A stretch of 64,000 nucleotides of DNA from the NCBI RefSeq assembly GCF_958295425.1, contig NC_081146.1, forward strand, positions 17,369,458 through 17,433,457, read 5' to 3'. The notes under the pieces are model-generated. The model made no database searches, had not been told where the DNA came from, and saw only the letters and a list, made by a program, of their open reading frames with translations. This document shows positions 11,658-24,200 of this stretch, piece after piece. The first letter of the stretch is position 1. Every line of letters begins with the position of its first letter. The DNA is from Solea solea. Taxonomy: Eukaryota; Chordata; Actinopteri; Pleuronectiformes; Soleidae. Both the position numbers and the translations under genes were made by a program.

Positions 11658-12315
11658 TTCATTCTAAATTACATTTTAAAACATTGAGGAAATTGGACCA
11701 ACGATAACCTTTCATGAGTGTTCAAACACAGTGAGTAACCTGTGGCTAGGCTAGAAAATCGTAGTTCTTCCTCATCCTCTCCACAAACACACCGGAACGT
11801 CTTACTAACACTGCAATAGTCCACAATAAATCTAGTCTCAAACTGTGCTCTGCTGCGTGCCGGACGTCTTGCTGACGCGCTACATGCCGCCACAACATGT
11901 CACCTATTCCTCCTGGTTTTGCCTCATAAACTTGGGAACTATATCAATGCTAGTAATATGTCAAAAAAATATATAGGTTAGTTTTATCGGAGCATAATCT
12001 TTGGGAGATGTGGTTGCAACAGGACATGAAGGACAAGCTGTGTTACAGGACAATCAGGACAGTGGTAGAAAGCGAAACGAGCTGTAGACAACCCTCATGC
12101 ATGTGACATTAAAGCTCTTCAAATCTCATGTTATATTAGATCACTAAATGGATAAAAAAACGTACCGTCAAAAAGCATCAGTATGACGAGTATTAATAAG
12201 GAAGTGCATTAACCTTTACAGGAAATCTGAATAATGACAGACTCTCACTGACCCCTTTTTCATTTCATACAAAGAGTTGCACTGTGCAACATCCGGCTAT
12301 GCTGTCCACTCAATG

Positions 12316-12329
12316 GTTACTATGGCAAC
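12316..12329 (+). promoter_or_regulatory. RFX X-box-like motif
   Basis: GTTACTATGGCAAC differs at one position from the ideal GTTACCATGGCAAC. It is intergenic, about 1.5 kb past the kinase gene; motif match only. Confidence 0.3.
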
Positions 12330-12809
12330 CTAGTAACCTTAAGTTTCATTACTTACATATGAGTCGGCATGGTTGTAAATGGAGTAGAGACAGGATGAGA
12401 CGGTGAGAAGTGAATATATTTAAGGACGTTTGTTGTGTTTTTATACGGTTTTAAAAAAAAGCACCAGGAACTAGAACTACGTATAATAAAAACAATAACA
12501 TGTAATAACTTTTCATTCATCCAGTCAGAAAAACAAACAAATAAAAACAAAACAGCAAACACATACTGTTGAGGCATCAACCCAAACAAACTTTAATCCA
12601 ACAAATGCTCTGTTAACAAAGAAGGAAAGCCTGTGTTCGCCCTGATTGTCCACCCCATGTTGTTCTGTTGTGACTGTGTTTTCTTATGAGGGCGTTGACC
12701 TGATAGCACTGAGCAGAAGCCAAGTCTTGTTCAAACCTCTGTCTTATAACTTATTTACCAACATGGGCTACACCCTCCACAGGACGTCTGGCAGGTTGCC
12801 AGGTGCACA

Positions 12810-12885
12810 ACTATTATTACTACTACTAATGTTAACAACAATAATAATAATAATAATAACAAAAATAACAATAATAGTAGTAGTC
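12810..12885. repeat. Imperfect trinucleotide microsatellite
   Basis: ATT, ACT, ATA and AGT triplets run with interruptions, mostly ATA in the centre (12841-12860). Confidence 0.8.
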
Positions 12886-15235
12886 AGCGGTGAGCTAGGA
12901 GTTATAAAAAAATATGAGGCTGTATTATGGTTATGTTTTCATTAAAAACACAATTATCCTTCATATTCTCTTGCAGCACATCAAACAGGGGGTTATAGTT
13001 ATCAAAAAAGCCTGTGCACTATAGTATTCAGGGATTAGCTGTAACCATCTATACCGTCTATAAGCTCATGCAGCAGGCAGTGATTGCAAAATCTGCTCTG
13101 GGAAACAAAGTGGGATCCTTCGGGTAGATGTGATAATTGATGGTGGTGTTTTTAGAAAAAAAAAATGGACCATGGACATTAAGCACATTAATTGCATTTG
13201 AGTTTGTGAGGATATCCTCTCACCCTCTCTCTTGTGTCAACTGCCATCAATCAATGTCCAAGCTCGATCTCCAGCAACAAACTTGTTTCCCGAATAGACT
13301 TTCCAATCACATTTGATATACTGTATCTGTCTTCTGGGTGGCTTGACGTATTCCACAAAGTTTCTCAAAGGATGCAGAAGGAGACAATGGACTGGGTGTA
13401 GACAGTATGACCCTGAGCTGCTTCTGACACAGAAAAGTGTGATTAACATTTAATAAGGTAAAATGATGAGGCAGAAGTGCCAACTCGCTTTAAGGCGGGA
13501 AAGTGATGTAATTGATCCTTATTTTTTTCATTCCCACTCACATTAGTGTTGGTGAATCATTAGAGTCTGGAGCTCATCAACGTGATGATGAATGCAGAGT
13601 TGTGACAGCGTGTCCAGTCTGTAGCTTAGGCCCTTCATCACTGCTGACACCATGATAACTGCTCCTGTCTCCCTCTAACAGTGATCACAACAAAACTGCC
13701 CTGACTATTATTATTTTCCCTGTGGGCGTTTCCAGTTTGTCTGTGTTACGTGTGCTTATATGGCAGAGACATGTGTTTTTGCGCCTTGGTTAAGGGGACA
13801 AGCTTCACACCAAACAGACCATTTATCAAACATGGGAGCCTGCTTAGTTTACAAAGGCAGGGAGATACAGGGCTCTCCACTATACCACCAACACACACAT
13901 ACAAGTATGGGCAAATAGAGGGACTACCCAACACCACAGATGACACACACTGGTTCACCTAGGTCCTAAAGAGATGGAACTAAGCATATATCTGTGGAGG
14001 AGAGGTTTTTAATCTCTATTAGATCTTATGTCATCTGAAGAACATTTCAATCAAGTTAAACACGTGAATGGAAGAGATTTTAGCGCTTAGACTCAGCGGG
14101 GAGACATTGAGATCGAAGGCTTCTGGCCTTCGCAGCAACTAGGTTAATCCTCCCCTGGAGTCCAGACACTGGTAGTGATGGTAATTGATGACCTATAGGG
14201 AGAGTGGTGGAGGAAGAAGAATGATGAAAAAACTCTGAGAAAACTGATGAACTGAGAATGTGCATGTATTTTATTAAAAGACAGGAAGAAACTCAAACAC
14301 TTTCTGTGGTGAGTCAAATTATTATCCTGGTTTGGACAATTATGTGCAGGACAAACATGGTCACTGCAGAGTGAACCTAATTCCCATGATAATGTAGCTT
14401 TTCTAACCAGTGCTTAAAGGTCTGGGGTTCATTTACAGGTGGGAGGACTTCATCTGGAGTCCAGGCTAAGAGGGCTGTTGATCATACACTTGATAATTCA
14501 ATACAACTTCACTGAATAAAGGACAAACGATGGTTAACTGTAGTAAATAAAATCTCAAAGTGATGAGCGGTACTCGTGTGGGAACTGCAACAGGAAAAGC
14601 ACAGCAAATGCTTGGGGTGCTGCGCTGCGAGGGGGCCTTTCCTGGCTTTTTTTTTTATTTTTTATTCCATGTCAACAACTTTTCAGTGACAACCCACTTC
14701 AATTCTGTGATTGATGATAAAAGACTGCATGATTTGAAACTCATTCTTGGTAACGCAACACGCATGCTCTCACACATACACCCACATCCCGATGATCATC
14801 CTCTGGCATATCAGGCAGCAGAGACGTGAGCGATGATTCCGGTAAATTTCACAAATAGTTCAACGATGTGTTTGTGTTGTAGGATAGAGAGGACAATATA
14901 TCTATGCTGTGTTTTAGTCCATAGGTAACAAGTCCATGTGTTTTCTGGGCGATTTCACTGCTGCAGAATGTGCAATTTACTGGAAATGGCAACGCTGAAT
15001 TCACATTGGTGGTGTCGTGAAGAATCCAATCTGCACAATACCTATTGGGAAGAGTGAGAAAACGCCGAGTGCTGTAGATTACGATCCCCTGGAAGCTGCA
15101 AAAATGCTGTTTGTCTAGATTTGGCAGAAGATACGTGAGCAGATGGCAGTTTGAAGCGATCACTAACAAACTGAATGTGTATAATAGCAGAGGCTATGCA
15201 GCCAAGAAATGGGATGTGTTAAATATTCCTGGCAT

Positions 15236-15507
15236 CATCCCTCCATTATCCATACTGCTTATCCTTTCACAGGGTCACAGGAGGAGCTGGAGCCAATCCC
15301 AGCTGACAGTGTCGTATACCCCTTCAGATACAAGACCAGCATATTGGGACAAACAACACACGTTCACACTTACTGTTGTTCAATTTTCAGTCTTCAATCA
15401 ACCTATTCCCAATATGCACGCATGCATTTTTTTTTGATTGTATGAGAAAGCTATACACGGAGACAATTCACAAAGACACAAGGTGAATATGCAAACTCCA
15501 GGAAAGT
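15236..15507 (+). repeat. Diverged teleost interspersed repeat
   Basis: CCATACTGCTTATCCTTTCA, CAGGGTCACAGGAGGAGCTG, GAGCCAATCCCAGCTGAC and ATGCAAACTCCAGGAAAG occur in the order of a very common fish repeat. It is interrupted by a T-rich stretch near 15427. Confidence 0.6.
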
Positions 15508-17059
15508 GTGTGGGTGATAGTGCTAACCACTTTATGGCAACTTTACAAATAATTATTTTTGGTAAGAAGCATTTCAAGATAATGAGTCTTTAAAGCTGTT
15601 TTCTTCCAAAATCTCCCCTTTTCTTCTTTTTTTTAAATGTTTTTTTTTAAATGTATACTTGTCTTTTCACTGTTTCCCAGTGAAAAGACAATAGTTCCGA
15701 CTCATTGTGCTTCATGACTTTGCCGGGAAAATAAGATGAAAATGGTAATTTGGGAAGTGGTTATTACTGGATGAAGGCAGGTGGTTCCCACCCTTGTTTC
15801 GCTCTTGTAAGAATTTCTCCTGCGCACCATGTCATGTGTGAAGCACCATATATCTATTATTAGCACATCAGGCACTGAATTCACTTCTATGGGCGGGCAT
15901 GGCTGTCAGCTTGAAGGCAAAGCCATAAAAAAACCCCTGCCAATTTAAGGCAGACACCCAATTTAGAGGGTTAGAGCAGGATCTCGGGAGGCTCGTGGCC
16001 ACAGGCAGAGCACACTGAAGTATCTGCTCTTTAGTCTGAAGATTATCCTCCCCTTCTTCATGCTTTATCTCGCTCATGTGTTGAAGGTCCTCGCTTTTCC
16101 ATGTTTTTATAAGAACTGCTCATGAGGTAAAAGGGGAAAGCCTCATGCTGCGTGCAGAACACCACCACGGGGCCACATCCTGTGGTTTATGGTTACTCAC
16201 TTGTTAAAACAGTCATAGGATGAGTGTCCACGTGTGATTTGATGCTGTGCACACCTCTAACTAACTACTGCTATCTGTCCAGCTGCCTCGGGCTGCTGCA
16301 GCAGATACCTGTGGTAATGCAGGGACTATGTCAATTATAGAGGGAGGGCAGATAAGCAAGAAAACTGCATGGAGGAGTGAAGGGGGTTCTTGTTGCAGTG
16401 AGGCCCTCGTCTTTCACCCTAAGGCCACATCAGCATGAGCATGTGCAGTAAACTAAAGCGAGGTATAAACACCTCAGACTGTAAAAATGACCACCGCCCA
16501 CTCTGTCGGCCAATTGACAGAAAAGCAAGCGTCCAGACACACAGACAGACAGGTTTTCTCTGTGTCCTGTAGACCTGCGCTCACAGGGAAGACCATTATT
16601 CTTCTCAGAGAAAGTAGGTTATCAATCAGTCTGTCAAGAGTCGATGCAAAGCGTTTGCCATTTCCCTCTTGAAAGTGAGGGAAAGACCCACTAAATTCTA
16701 CTCTGAAACAGACGGGGAGTAACTGAACCTCAAAAGGTAGATTCTCTTTTAAACTAAAAGCTCTGGTCAGTCTCATGCACGACATGCAAAAGCAGACCCA
16801 TCCACAGTCATCTTTTTATTTTATTTTAATTTGTGCAATATGTCAGTATAGTTTTAAGTGAATGGAGCAATTAAGCAGAACAGGAGTGGTAGCTGTGTCA
16901 CAGGGTTATTCATAATAAGGCAAAAAAAAAGTGTTGGTCTCTGTAAGTTTTGAAAGTTGTTCAGACTCATTAAATTTCTGCAGTGGACTGAAACTGAGTC
17001 AAATTTCCTCTTCTAAATTTCACATTTACAACTGACAAATTTCTATTTCATCCATATTT

Positions 17060-17620
17060 GACATTTAATACCTTCTGACTAAAGCCCTTGCATCTAGACT
17101 CAACTTAGTCATACATACCATAATACACGCAGACCTGTCAGGGTTTAGCTCTCTGGAAATCTGCACAGACTTTGTAATATACTCGACTCACCGACAGATT
17201 CTCCCTCCCCAGAGATGTAAATCTTGTTGCATGTCCATAAAGCTTTTGATCGTATCAAATTTGAATATTTATTTGCAGCTCTGAAAAAGTTGGTTTTGAC
17301 TCATCCTTTTGTTTTTGGATTAAGGTCTTGTATGCCTCTCCAAAGGCACGTGTAAAGACTAACAAGATTGGAATATCTCACAAAATCCCAAAACACTTTT
17401 TTTTTTTTGCATAGGGGGCACGAGACTGTGAATGCCTGTTGTCTCCACTCCTGTTCAACATAGCCTTTGAACCCTTAGCCACGGCACTGGCTAAGCTATC
17501 AACATATGCATGACAACCTCGTTTATCTCAGATCATGATGCTTCTATTCCAAAAACTCTGCATGTCATTTCTGAATTTGGAATAATATCTGGGTATAAAA
17601 ATAAACAAAGTAATAATAAT
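17060..17620 (+). mobile_element. Decayed L1/Tx1-like LINE, reverse transcriptase fragment
   Basis: Broken frames read LLTKALASRLNLVIHTIIH, then HKAFDRIKFEYLFAALKKL, then an RGT-R-CLLSPLLFNIAFEPLA block, then DNLVYLSDHDA and SEFGIISGYKINK. These follow the order of conserved L1-clade reverse transcriptase blocks (LAKRLA.., DAEKAFDRV, GTRQGCPLSPLLF, YADDLLLY, SGYKIN). The YADD catalytic motif is itself disrupted and several frameshifts and stops are present, so it is dead. True element ends are not defined; it may extend to about 18000. Confidence 0.75.
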
Positions 17621-18079
17621 ACCATGGGAAAACACTAATGCCTACATTACCGAAGGCATCAGGCAACTAACATGATATAGAATATATATGAGGATGGCAT
17701 GAATTGAGAATAATGAGGTGTGATGGACTTCCCTCTCCACTGGGCTGCTGTGAATCAATCTAAACCATGACAGAGACTATTTATCATGCAATATGCAAAT
17801 GATATTGCAACAGATACAGGTATTTTTTTTTTTTTGCTTGTTGCTACAATTGCATAGCTAACAACAGATTTCACCCAGATATTGATTGGATGAGCAAACC
17901 TTCAGCCTTAAAATGATTCTCTCCGGAAACAGAAGAATGGATTTCTTTAATGAAGACTCTGTGTAAAAAGCCCATAGGACCCATAATGCACCTCCACTGC
18001 TTCTCTCTAATCCCTTAACACACAATGCATACTTCCTTCCAGACTGACACTACTGAACACCACACATTGTTTGACAATC

Positions 18080-18530
18080 ATTGTGTTTGGACTATTTTTC
18101 CTGTTCTGTTTTCTTTCCCCTACATTTTCAGCTCTCTGTTCTGGTTCACAGTTCCTTGTTTCCCTTTTTATTTTGAAGTTGTTCCTTGTGTGTGTATCTT
18201 GTCCACTTTTGCTTCCTGTCCAGTCTTCATTGATTGTCTCCCCAGCCCTAATGTGATTCACCTGTGTCTTGTTTGTCTCACCTGTGTTTGATTGACCCTG
18301 CCTCATTAGTGTGTTTACTCTCTGTGCTCCCCAGTGACTTTGGTTTGTGTGGTTTGTCTGTTCAGGTCATGTCTCAGTCCCATCTGTTGCTCTGGTTTTT
18401 GATGTTCTGGTTTCATGTATTCTCCTTGTATTTTTGTACTTTTTTGATTTATTGTTTAACTTTTTGCCTTTTTAGTTCATTCACCTTATTAAAGACTCTT
18501 GTTTTGTTAACACTCTGCATTAGTTTTTAT
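18080..18530 (+). repeat. Probable interspersed repeat, 3'-end-like
   Basis: T/C-rich sequence with the run CACCTGTGTTTGATTGACCC and a terminal TATTAAAGACTCTTG resembles the 3' ends of retroelements common in fish genomes. The class is not certain. An ATTAAA lies at 18488-18493. Confidence 0.4.
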
Positions 18531-18539
18531 TTTTTTTAC

Positions 18540-19545
18540 ACCAGTTACACCACACTAAGTTGTATCATCACTCACCATATCAGACAACAAGCCTTTAAAT
18601 CTCTTTTGAAATAGTGTTGTATTTAACTGACTGTTTAATTGTCTTTTAATTTAAAAAAAACAAAAGGCAAACGTGTGAATACATACATGATACGACAAAT
18701 GACATAATGGAGGTGTTGTCTAGATCTGGAGGCCAGACTGTACAACAAGCACTGCTATAATAAAAGCACTAAATAAGCTTATTTTCATTGTTAGCTTTTC
18801 TTTGGCTGAGCATGTCTTTCAGGCGATTTAAGAAGATGTCATTGTTTTTGTAGTCGGTCTCTTTTTTTTCTTCTTCAATTCAACCAAACACATATCTTTG
18901 TCAGGAATTTCCCAGTTTTTGGGATCACTAAAATATATCTATTTATATATCTGAATATTATTTTTTAAGCCAATTTGATCAAGAACAAACCTAAAAAGGA
19001 CGAGGATCAAGAGTCAGATTCTGGTGCAGCACCTACTGATAGTATAACAGGTCATATATTTATTTACCAACACTGCCGCATTGTGGTGTATCTGAGTACT
19101 GCATGTAAAGAGGGCATAGGAACCATTGAAGTGGTCAGCGTTTCCTACCGGAATTCCCTTATGACGGTGTAGTCAGTTTTGACGAAGGCAGTTATTATTT
19201 TAGCACCTAATTGAGGCTAAACTTTGAAGGAAATTCTCCCTGAAACGTGACTAAGACGAGCCGGGCTCCTCAACACCGTCGGTGTGTGTGAGGTTCGGTG
19301 CTAAAACTTGCTGTTTTCACAGCTAACGCCATCTTGTGGATTAACTTTTGTTTTTACTAACAGCGTTTGGTCAGAGTGAGACCTCGCTTATTCGCCCCTG
19401 GTGTGTGAGTGATTACTGATTACTGAACAAATTGGCCTTACTAAGTGAACGTCGGTTATTAGCTGCTAATTTAAAAGGAAACATGCCATGGAGCCGTTAA
19501 GATTGAATCCGCATTAAGATGTGGTGATTTTGTTGTTCTCTGTAG
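18540..19545. other. Region upstream of eny2, probable promoter and leader exon
   Basis: An unseen eny2 leader exon should lie here, because the ATG exon starts at an acceptor. CpG-containing sequence near 19240-19350 includes GCCATCTTG, the core of a minus-strand YY1-like site common at housekeeping promoters. A possible unrelated exon at 18970-19050 is discussed in the findings. Confidence 0.45.
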
Positions 19546-19623
19546 GTCACAGAGCATGAGCAAAGAGTCCAGGATGAGGGCAACAGTAAACCAGAAGCTG
19601 ACCGAGATGGGCGAACGAGAAAG
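19546..19623 (+). CDS. eny2: eny2 exon with start codon
   Basis: The exon begins after TGTAG at 19545 with ten untranslated bases, then ATG at 19556. It encodes residues 1-22 plus two bases of Arg23 and ends at donor GTGAGA. Confidence 0.93.
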
Positions 19624-20725
19624 GTGAGAAAAGACACCATAATCAGCTCGGTCAGTGAGGTGGCGCAGGCTAATGGTCCATACTTTACAGTAACAACAAC
19701 AACTTGTTGCGCGTGAACTTCTATACATTTGTATTAGGACATGACAATGTGAGTCAAGTCACATTTTTATAGTACATTTCATACACCGGTAAGCTCAAAA
19801 GAGTCACACTCACGGGGGCCACCTTTTCAGATGTGTGTACCTAATAAAGTGATTGGTCTTCCACTGCTGTCGCCCGTCTGTTTCCAGCTATTGTTAATGA
19901 TGTCCTTGCATTTTATTGAAAGACTGAAGGAGATACTGAGAGCTAAGCTCACTGAGTGTGGATGGAAAGACCAGATGAAGGCTCACTGTAAAGGTAACTA
20001 GAGCACTATTGTCAACAGCATAGAATATGCTGTTATTATCCTACTAGAGTGAAAGTTTGTAGAAAATGTCTCCTGTGAAATGGTGTGTTTGTAGTTTGAT
20101 TGTTTCACACATAGCCTGAGTAGCTATGCTTTAACTACTGTTTTGTTGTTCAACTGTATGTTTTTTTTCTTTTCTTTGTTTTCAAACCTTATGTTTTCAC
20201 TGTGAACTTAAAACTTTGCAGAAGTGATCAAAGAAAAAGGCCTGGAGCATGTCACCGTGGAGGATCTGATGGTGGAGATCACTCCTAAAGGAAGAGGTAG
20301 CTTGGCTTGAAATTCAAAAACATCGATAGTACAACAGATGTAGCATGAAATATTAATGCTGTGGCAGGCAGAATTTTTAGAGAAATAGTTGACTCACTTC
20401 CAGGTTGATAACACCTTTGTGTTTACATTTTGGGATCACGGCTCCTCCTGCCAGATGAGCATTATATAGACAGACAGACAGAAACTTTATTAATTACATT
20501 ATTCTGTTAATTTCACTTCTCTAATTGTCATAGAAAATCCTGAGTTGCCATGATATGCTTTGTTTTCAGTAACAAATTGAGTTAAGAAAATAGATTGACA
20601 TTTTTTTTTTACAATTGCACTTACTGTGTCTATTTTCTGTTTTTGTTGCAGCCTTGGTACCAGACAGTGTCAAGAAAGAGCTTCTCCATAGAATAAGAGC
20701 ATTTTTATCTCAGCATGCCACATAA
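19556..20725 (+). CDS. eny2: ENY2 (Sus1 homologue), SAGA DUB module and TREX-2 subunit
   Basis: Exons 19556-19623, 19923-19993, 20222-20296 and 20652-20725 join in phase to a 95-residue protein. It starts [20 protein letters not shown] and contains [36 protein letters not shown] and [17 protein letters not shown], nearly colinear with vertebrate ENY2 (about 101 residues in human). The protein is a small all-helical adaptor. From family knowledge it sits in the SAGA histone H2B deubiquitinase module with USP22, ATXN7 and ATXN7L3, and in the TREX-2 export complex on GANP at the nuclear pore. The chosen ATG is the first in frame after an acceptor at 19544-19545, so a non-coding leader exon should lie upstream. 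A slightly longer N-terminus from an upstream exon (human starts MVVSKMNKD) remains possible. No defect is seen. Confidence 0.97.
19740..19862 (+). repeat. Repeat-derived sequence in eny2 intron 1
   Basis: AGTCACATTTTTATAGTACA followed by TTTCATACA, and TGTGTACCTAATAAAGTG near 19836, resemble 3' tails of fish retroelements or DNA elements. It lies wholly within the intron. Confidence 0.4.
19923..19993 (+). CDS. eny2: eny2 coding exon 2
   Basis: The exon encodes [16 protein letters not shown] then QMKAHCK, residues 23-46 plus one base. The donor is GTAACT. The intron before it (19624-19922) holds repeat-like sequence. Confidence 0.96.
20222..20296 (+). CDS. eny2: eny2 coding exon 3
   Basis: The exon encodes [17 protein letters not shown] then VEITPKGR, residues 47-71 plus one base. 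The acceptor is TTTGCAG. Confidence 0.97.
20460..20500 (+). repeat. Short repeat tail in eny2 intron 3
   Basis: Three GACA units followed by GAAACTTTATTAATTAC resemble the end of a fish LINE tail. Short and low-confidence. Confidence 0.3.
20652..20725 (+). CDS. eny2: eny2 coding exon 4 and stop
   Basis: The exon encodes [19 protein letters not shown] then SQHAT and the TAA stop at 20723-20725. The human protein ends QHASL, so the C-terminus is one residue shorter here. Confidence 0.97.
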
Positions 20726-21230
20726 GTTTGATTTTCACAATTTTACCACATATTTTATCAGACCATTTGCCTTTACTGTCATGATGATGGTGTATTTTAA
20801 TGAATTGATGTACAAGTACTGTGCAGAAGTCGTAGGGCACTACCGACTTTGTTGTTTTTCTGTCAGATTCTGTGATCTTTAGCATTAATAAGGGTTCCAC
20901 TCTAGTTTTAAGAGAGGCATGTCGTGTTATGTTTCAAGTGTAAGGGTTGGTCACGTTAAATAGTGGGCATTCTAACATGGAGAGGCTGTTTTTTTTATGA
21001 ATAAATAGTTATTGTATAACCGCATGCATGTTTCATGGATGTGTTCCAACAAAGTCAATTAAATAATTGTACTGTATACCACAAATCTAAGACTTTTGCA
21101 CAGTACTGACAGTCTCTTGGCTATATTTCATGGAGTGTTTGTAACCTGTTGCAGTTGCACCCAAGTTGTACATTCAATTGACTTTTAATGATTGTAAAAA
21201 TGAGAATAAAGTTTTTTGATTTATTAGACT
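20726..21230 (+). terminator. eny2: eny2 3' untranslated region with polyadenylation signals
   Basis: The region is AT-rich. AATAAA occurs at 21000-21005 and again at 21205-21210, the latter followed by a T-rich stretch. Two alternative 3' ends are therefore plausible; the end position given is approximate. Confidence 0.65.
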
Positions 21231-24200
21231 TGAGTGGACAGAATTTATTTGACAGCATGTGAAGTGCTTGACCTTGTCTAGTACAGAAAAAAGACAGTTG
21301 CAGCTGCAGTTCTAGATTCAGATTTTCTTGTTGCTGAAGGCACCATTTTTTATTGTGTGTGAACATTTACGTTTTTTAAGTGTATGGCGTGAACATATAC
21401 AGACAGGAATTTGCAACTTGTCACTGAGTCAAACCTGTGTTTGTTTCTTTGATATTGTTCCTCTAGCTGAGTTGCATGGGCTTTTATCAACTGGTCTCAG
21501 TGTTTTCCACCTGCATGCCACATGTACATAAGGATACAACTGTATGTTGAATGTGTTAGCACAGTATCACCACACTGTGCAGCTGCACAGGTGAGAATTG
21601 AAAATAAATATTTGCCATTATTTGATTTGGGTCAAGTCCAATCCAAGCTGCTATTGAAAACCTGGTGTGATGCTTTTGTCCCAGAATAAAACATTGCTCC
21701 TGCAGACCATGTTGGGATGGTTAAAAGTAAAATGCACAAAAAAACATGATATTGTGCAACTTCAGGTGAATAAAAAAAAAAAAAAGCCATGACAGGAATT
21801 TTGCTTCACTTCATTATGTCCACATGCTAAACCACATCATCTTGTTTTGGCGAACGATCTCTATAGTAACACAGACACACACAATGCCTAATTGGTTATG
21901 GATTACTTTTGTCCAGGCCATGAACCCAAAACAACTTGCCCCTTCGGCACGAGTAGCACATTAGTGGGCAGTGAGTGAGTTGGCGCTGGTCACCCACCCA
22001 AGACAGAGTGTGTGTTTTCTTAGCCGAAGGACCTGCTGTGACATCAGCCCAGGTGACAACATGCTGATATACAGTGCTGCTGTGGAGGCCAGATGTAACG
22101 CGCCCCTCCAGCACTGCACACGCGTTCCCTTAATGGCCTACATCAATCCCTATGTTATCAGCAGATCTCTCTCCGGGCCCCAGCATACATAGGAGGTTCT
22201 GCACTGCAGCTCACCACAGACCGGCACTGGATAGAGTTACCAGTGATGCAATTTATTATCCTACAGATTTTTATTTACGTTCTCACTCTCTGTTCTCAGC
22301 TTTTTTCCATCACTCACGGCCTGAGCTGCCTTGCCCAGGAGCATTACAGTAACCAGATGACGCCCTACATTGTGGTATTAATATAATTTGGTATACTCAA
22401 TTACTCAGAAGTGGTTCATATAAAGCAGTGCAGAGGCCTAAGATTAAAGGTGTAATTGTTGCAAATCACTCCACAACTGAATAATTATTGATTAATTAGA
22501 GACACTTCACCTTCACTCAGTGGACTTCTGTACTCATTTCTGAACCACCTTTAAAAAAAAAGAACATAGTCAATAGTGTTGTACAGTGTTATTTATTATT
22601 TAGCCCACCTTCACTGATACTGTATATGTGAAAACACCCTCAAGTTCTGCAGTGTAATGCGTGTATTATGACATGAGAAAAAACAATATAGAGAAATATC
22701 TTAGTTTGTATCAAGTTCAAACAGTATTAAGCAAATTGTACTTTTTCCAAGATGTGTGCATAGTGGAAGAGTTAGGGCATAGACAGTGTAAGATGTTAGT
22801 GTTCGGATTTTGGCCTTTTGTACAGTTCTGTTTTTGGTTGTGTGTTTCAGAGCTGGGGCGGGGCTTTTAGGTACTTGCATCCGTCCAATCCTCTGCACAC
22901 CTGCTCTGAATTAGTCAATCAGCTCCAAAGGACACTTAAGTGGCTAAAGACTGGCTCAACCATAACCTTGCTGCCAGATTGTTGTCCAAGATACACTTAG
23001 ACAACATTGAACCAGATTTGTGCACATATAGTAGTAATAAGCTACATATCTTCCCACCTGATAGTAACTTAATGTTTCCTTCTGATCAAGACAAGAAACA
23101 ACCCAATGCAATGTCACACATTGGTTTGTGAGCCACTGTTTTAAAGTCTTGACTTCACTTCCTATGCTCTATGTTTACCATACTCATATTCCTACTCCTG
23201 TGTTCCTTCAGAGAAGGTTTATGAAAAGACTCATTCTCTTCTGTCACTATACTTGGTGCATCTCAAGTTCTGTGTCATATTTGACAACCTGGCTGTGATC
23301 TCTCATTAGTTGTACTCACCTATCCATCTGCTATCCTGGTGACACATGGGGAGAAAGTACAAATAGTACAAAAAAGGCAAATTAAATCCTGTTCTTTGGC
23401 TTGAGGTTGTACATCTTGGATGAAGCAGAAAGAGACTTAATTGAGCCTAATAGGCCTGCTTTGGCAATCGCCGCTGCAGCAGCCAATGGCAAGGAAGCAC
23501 TCTCTGTAGCATCCTGTGAGGCAGCCCCTGAATGAACCATCACAAGTTCAGCAACAACAAAAGGCTAAAACACTCTAGTTCCAGCAAAGTCAATATAAAG
23601 CTGTGCCTGAGTGGCACTTAATGGCACAGAGATGGAAAGGGCAAGTGTGTGAGTGTGTATGTGAACACGGACATTCACCATCTGGGGAATCAGATCATTG
23701 CTGTTGATAGCACCTGTGTCAATAGGCAGAGGAGCCAAAAGCGTAGCCCTGTATTCTGAGTCACATAGGTGCACCACAGGCCTCTCTTCAGTGAAATTGG
23801 CAACATCCAAAGACTATAAACACCTCACTTACTGTACAGAGAAGTGAAGAAAAGGCAGCGTGGGGTGGAAACAGATGGCAGAAACATGCTCACATCATAA
23901 ACAAATGTTGAGTAATGATGTTATAGCACATTGCCTTATTTGGGACCACAGTGCACCTGCTTCAAGTGCTTAAGAAGTGTTCATGAAATATTGTATCTCA
24001 AGCCACAAGTCACATACATGGGTCGATAAATATCTGCCTGTTTACAGCAGTGTACCTGACAGCTCTAATTTATAGAGCACAGCTATAGGCTTTTATGTGC
24101 AATACATATTTCCCTGTCTTTTGTCATAATGGAAAGGGTAAAGGCATTACATAAGCAGACAAAGGGTCAAAGAGTGTGTTTCAAAGCAAAAAAAAAAAAA

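Larger units (their letters stand above)
10956..17059. other. Intergenic region between the kinase gene and L1 debris
   Basis: No exon was recognised. It holds the probable 3' UTR of the kinase, two microsatellites, an X-box-like motif and a repeat at 15236-15507. Open frames here do not resemble known proteins. Confidence 0.6.

Noticed and set aside
13237..13449. Minus-strand frame reading VKPPRRQIQYIKCDWKVYSG
   Set aside because: Looks mildly protein-like, but no family, splice sites or extension in neighbouring frames were found.
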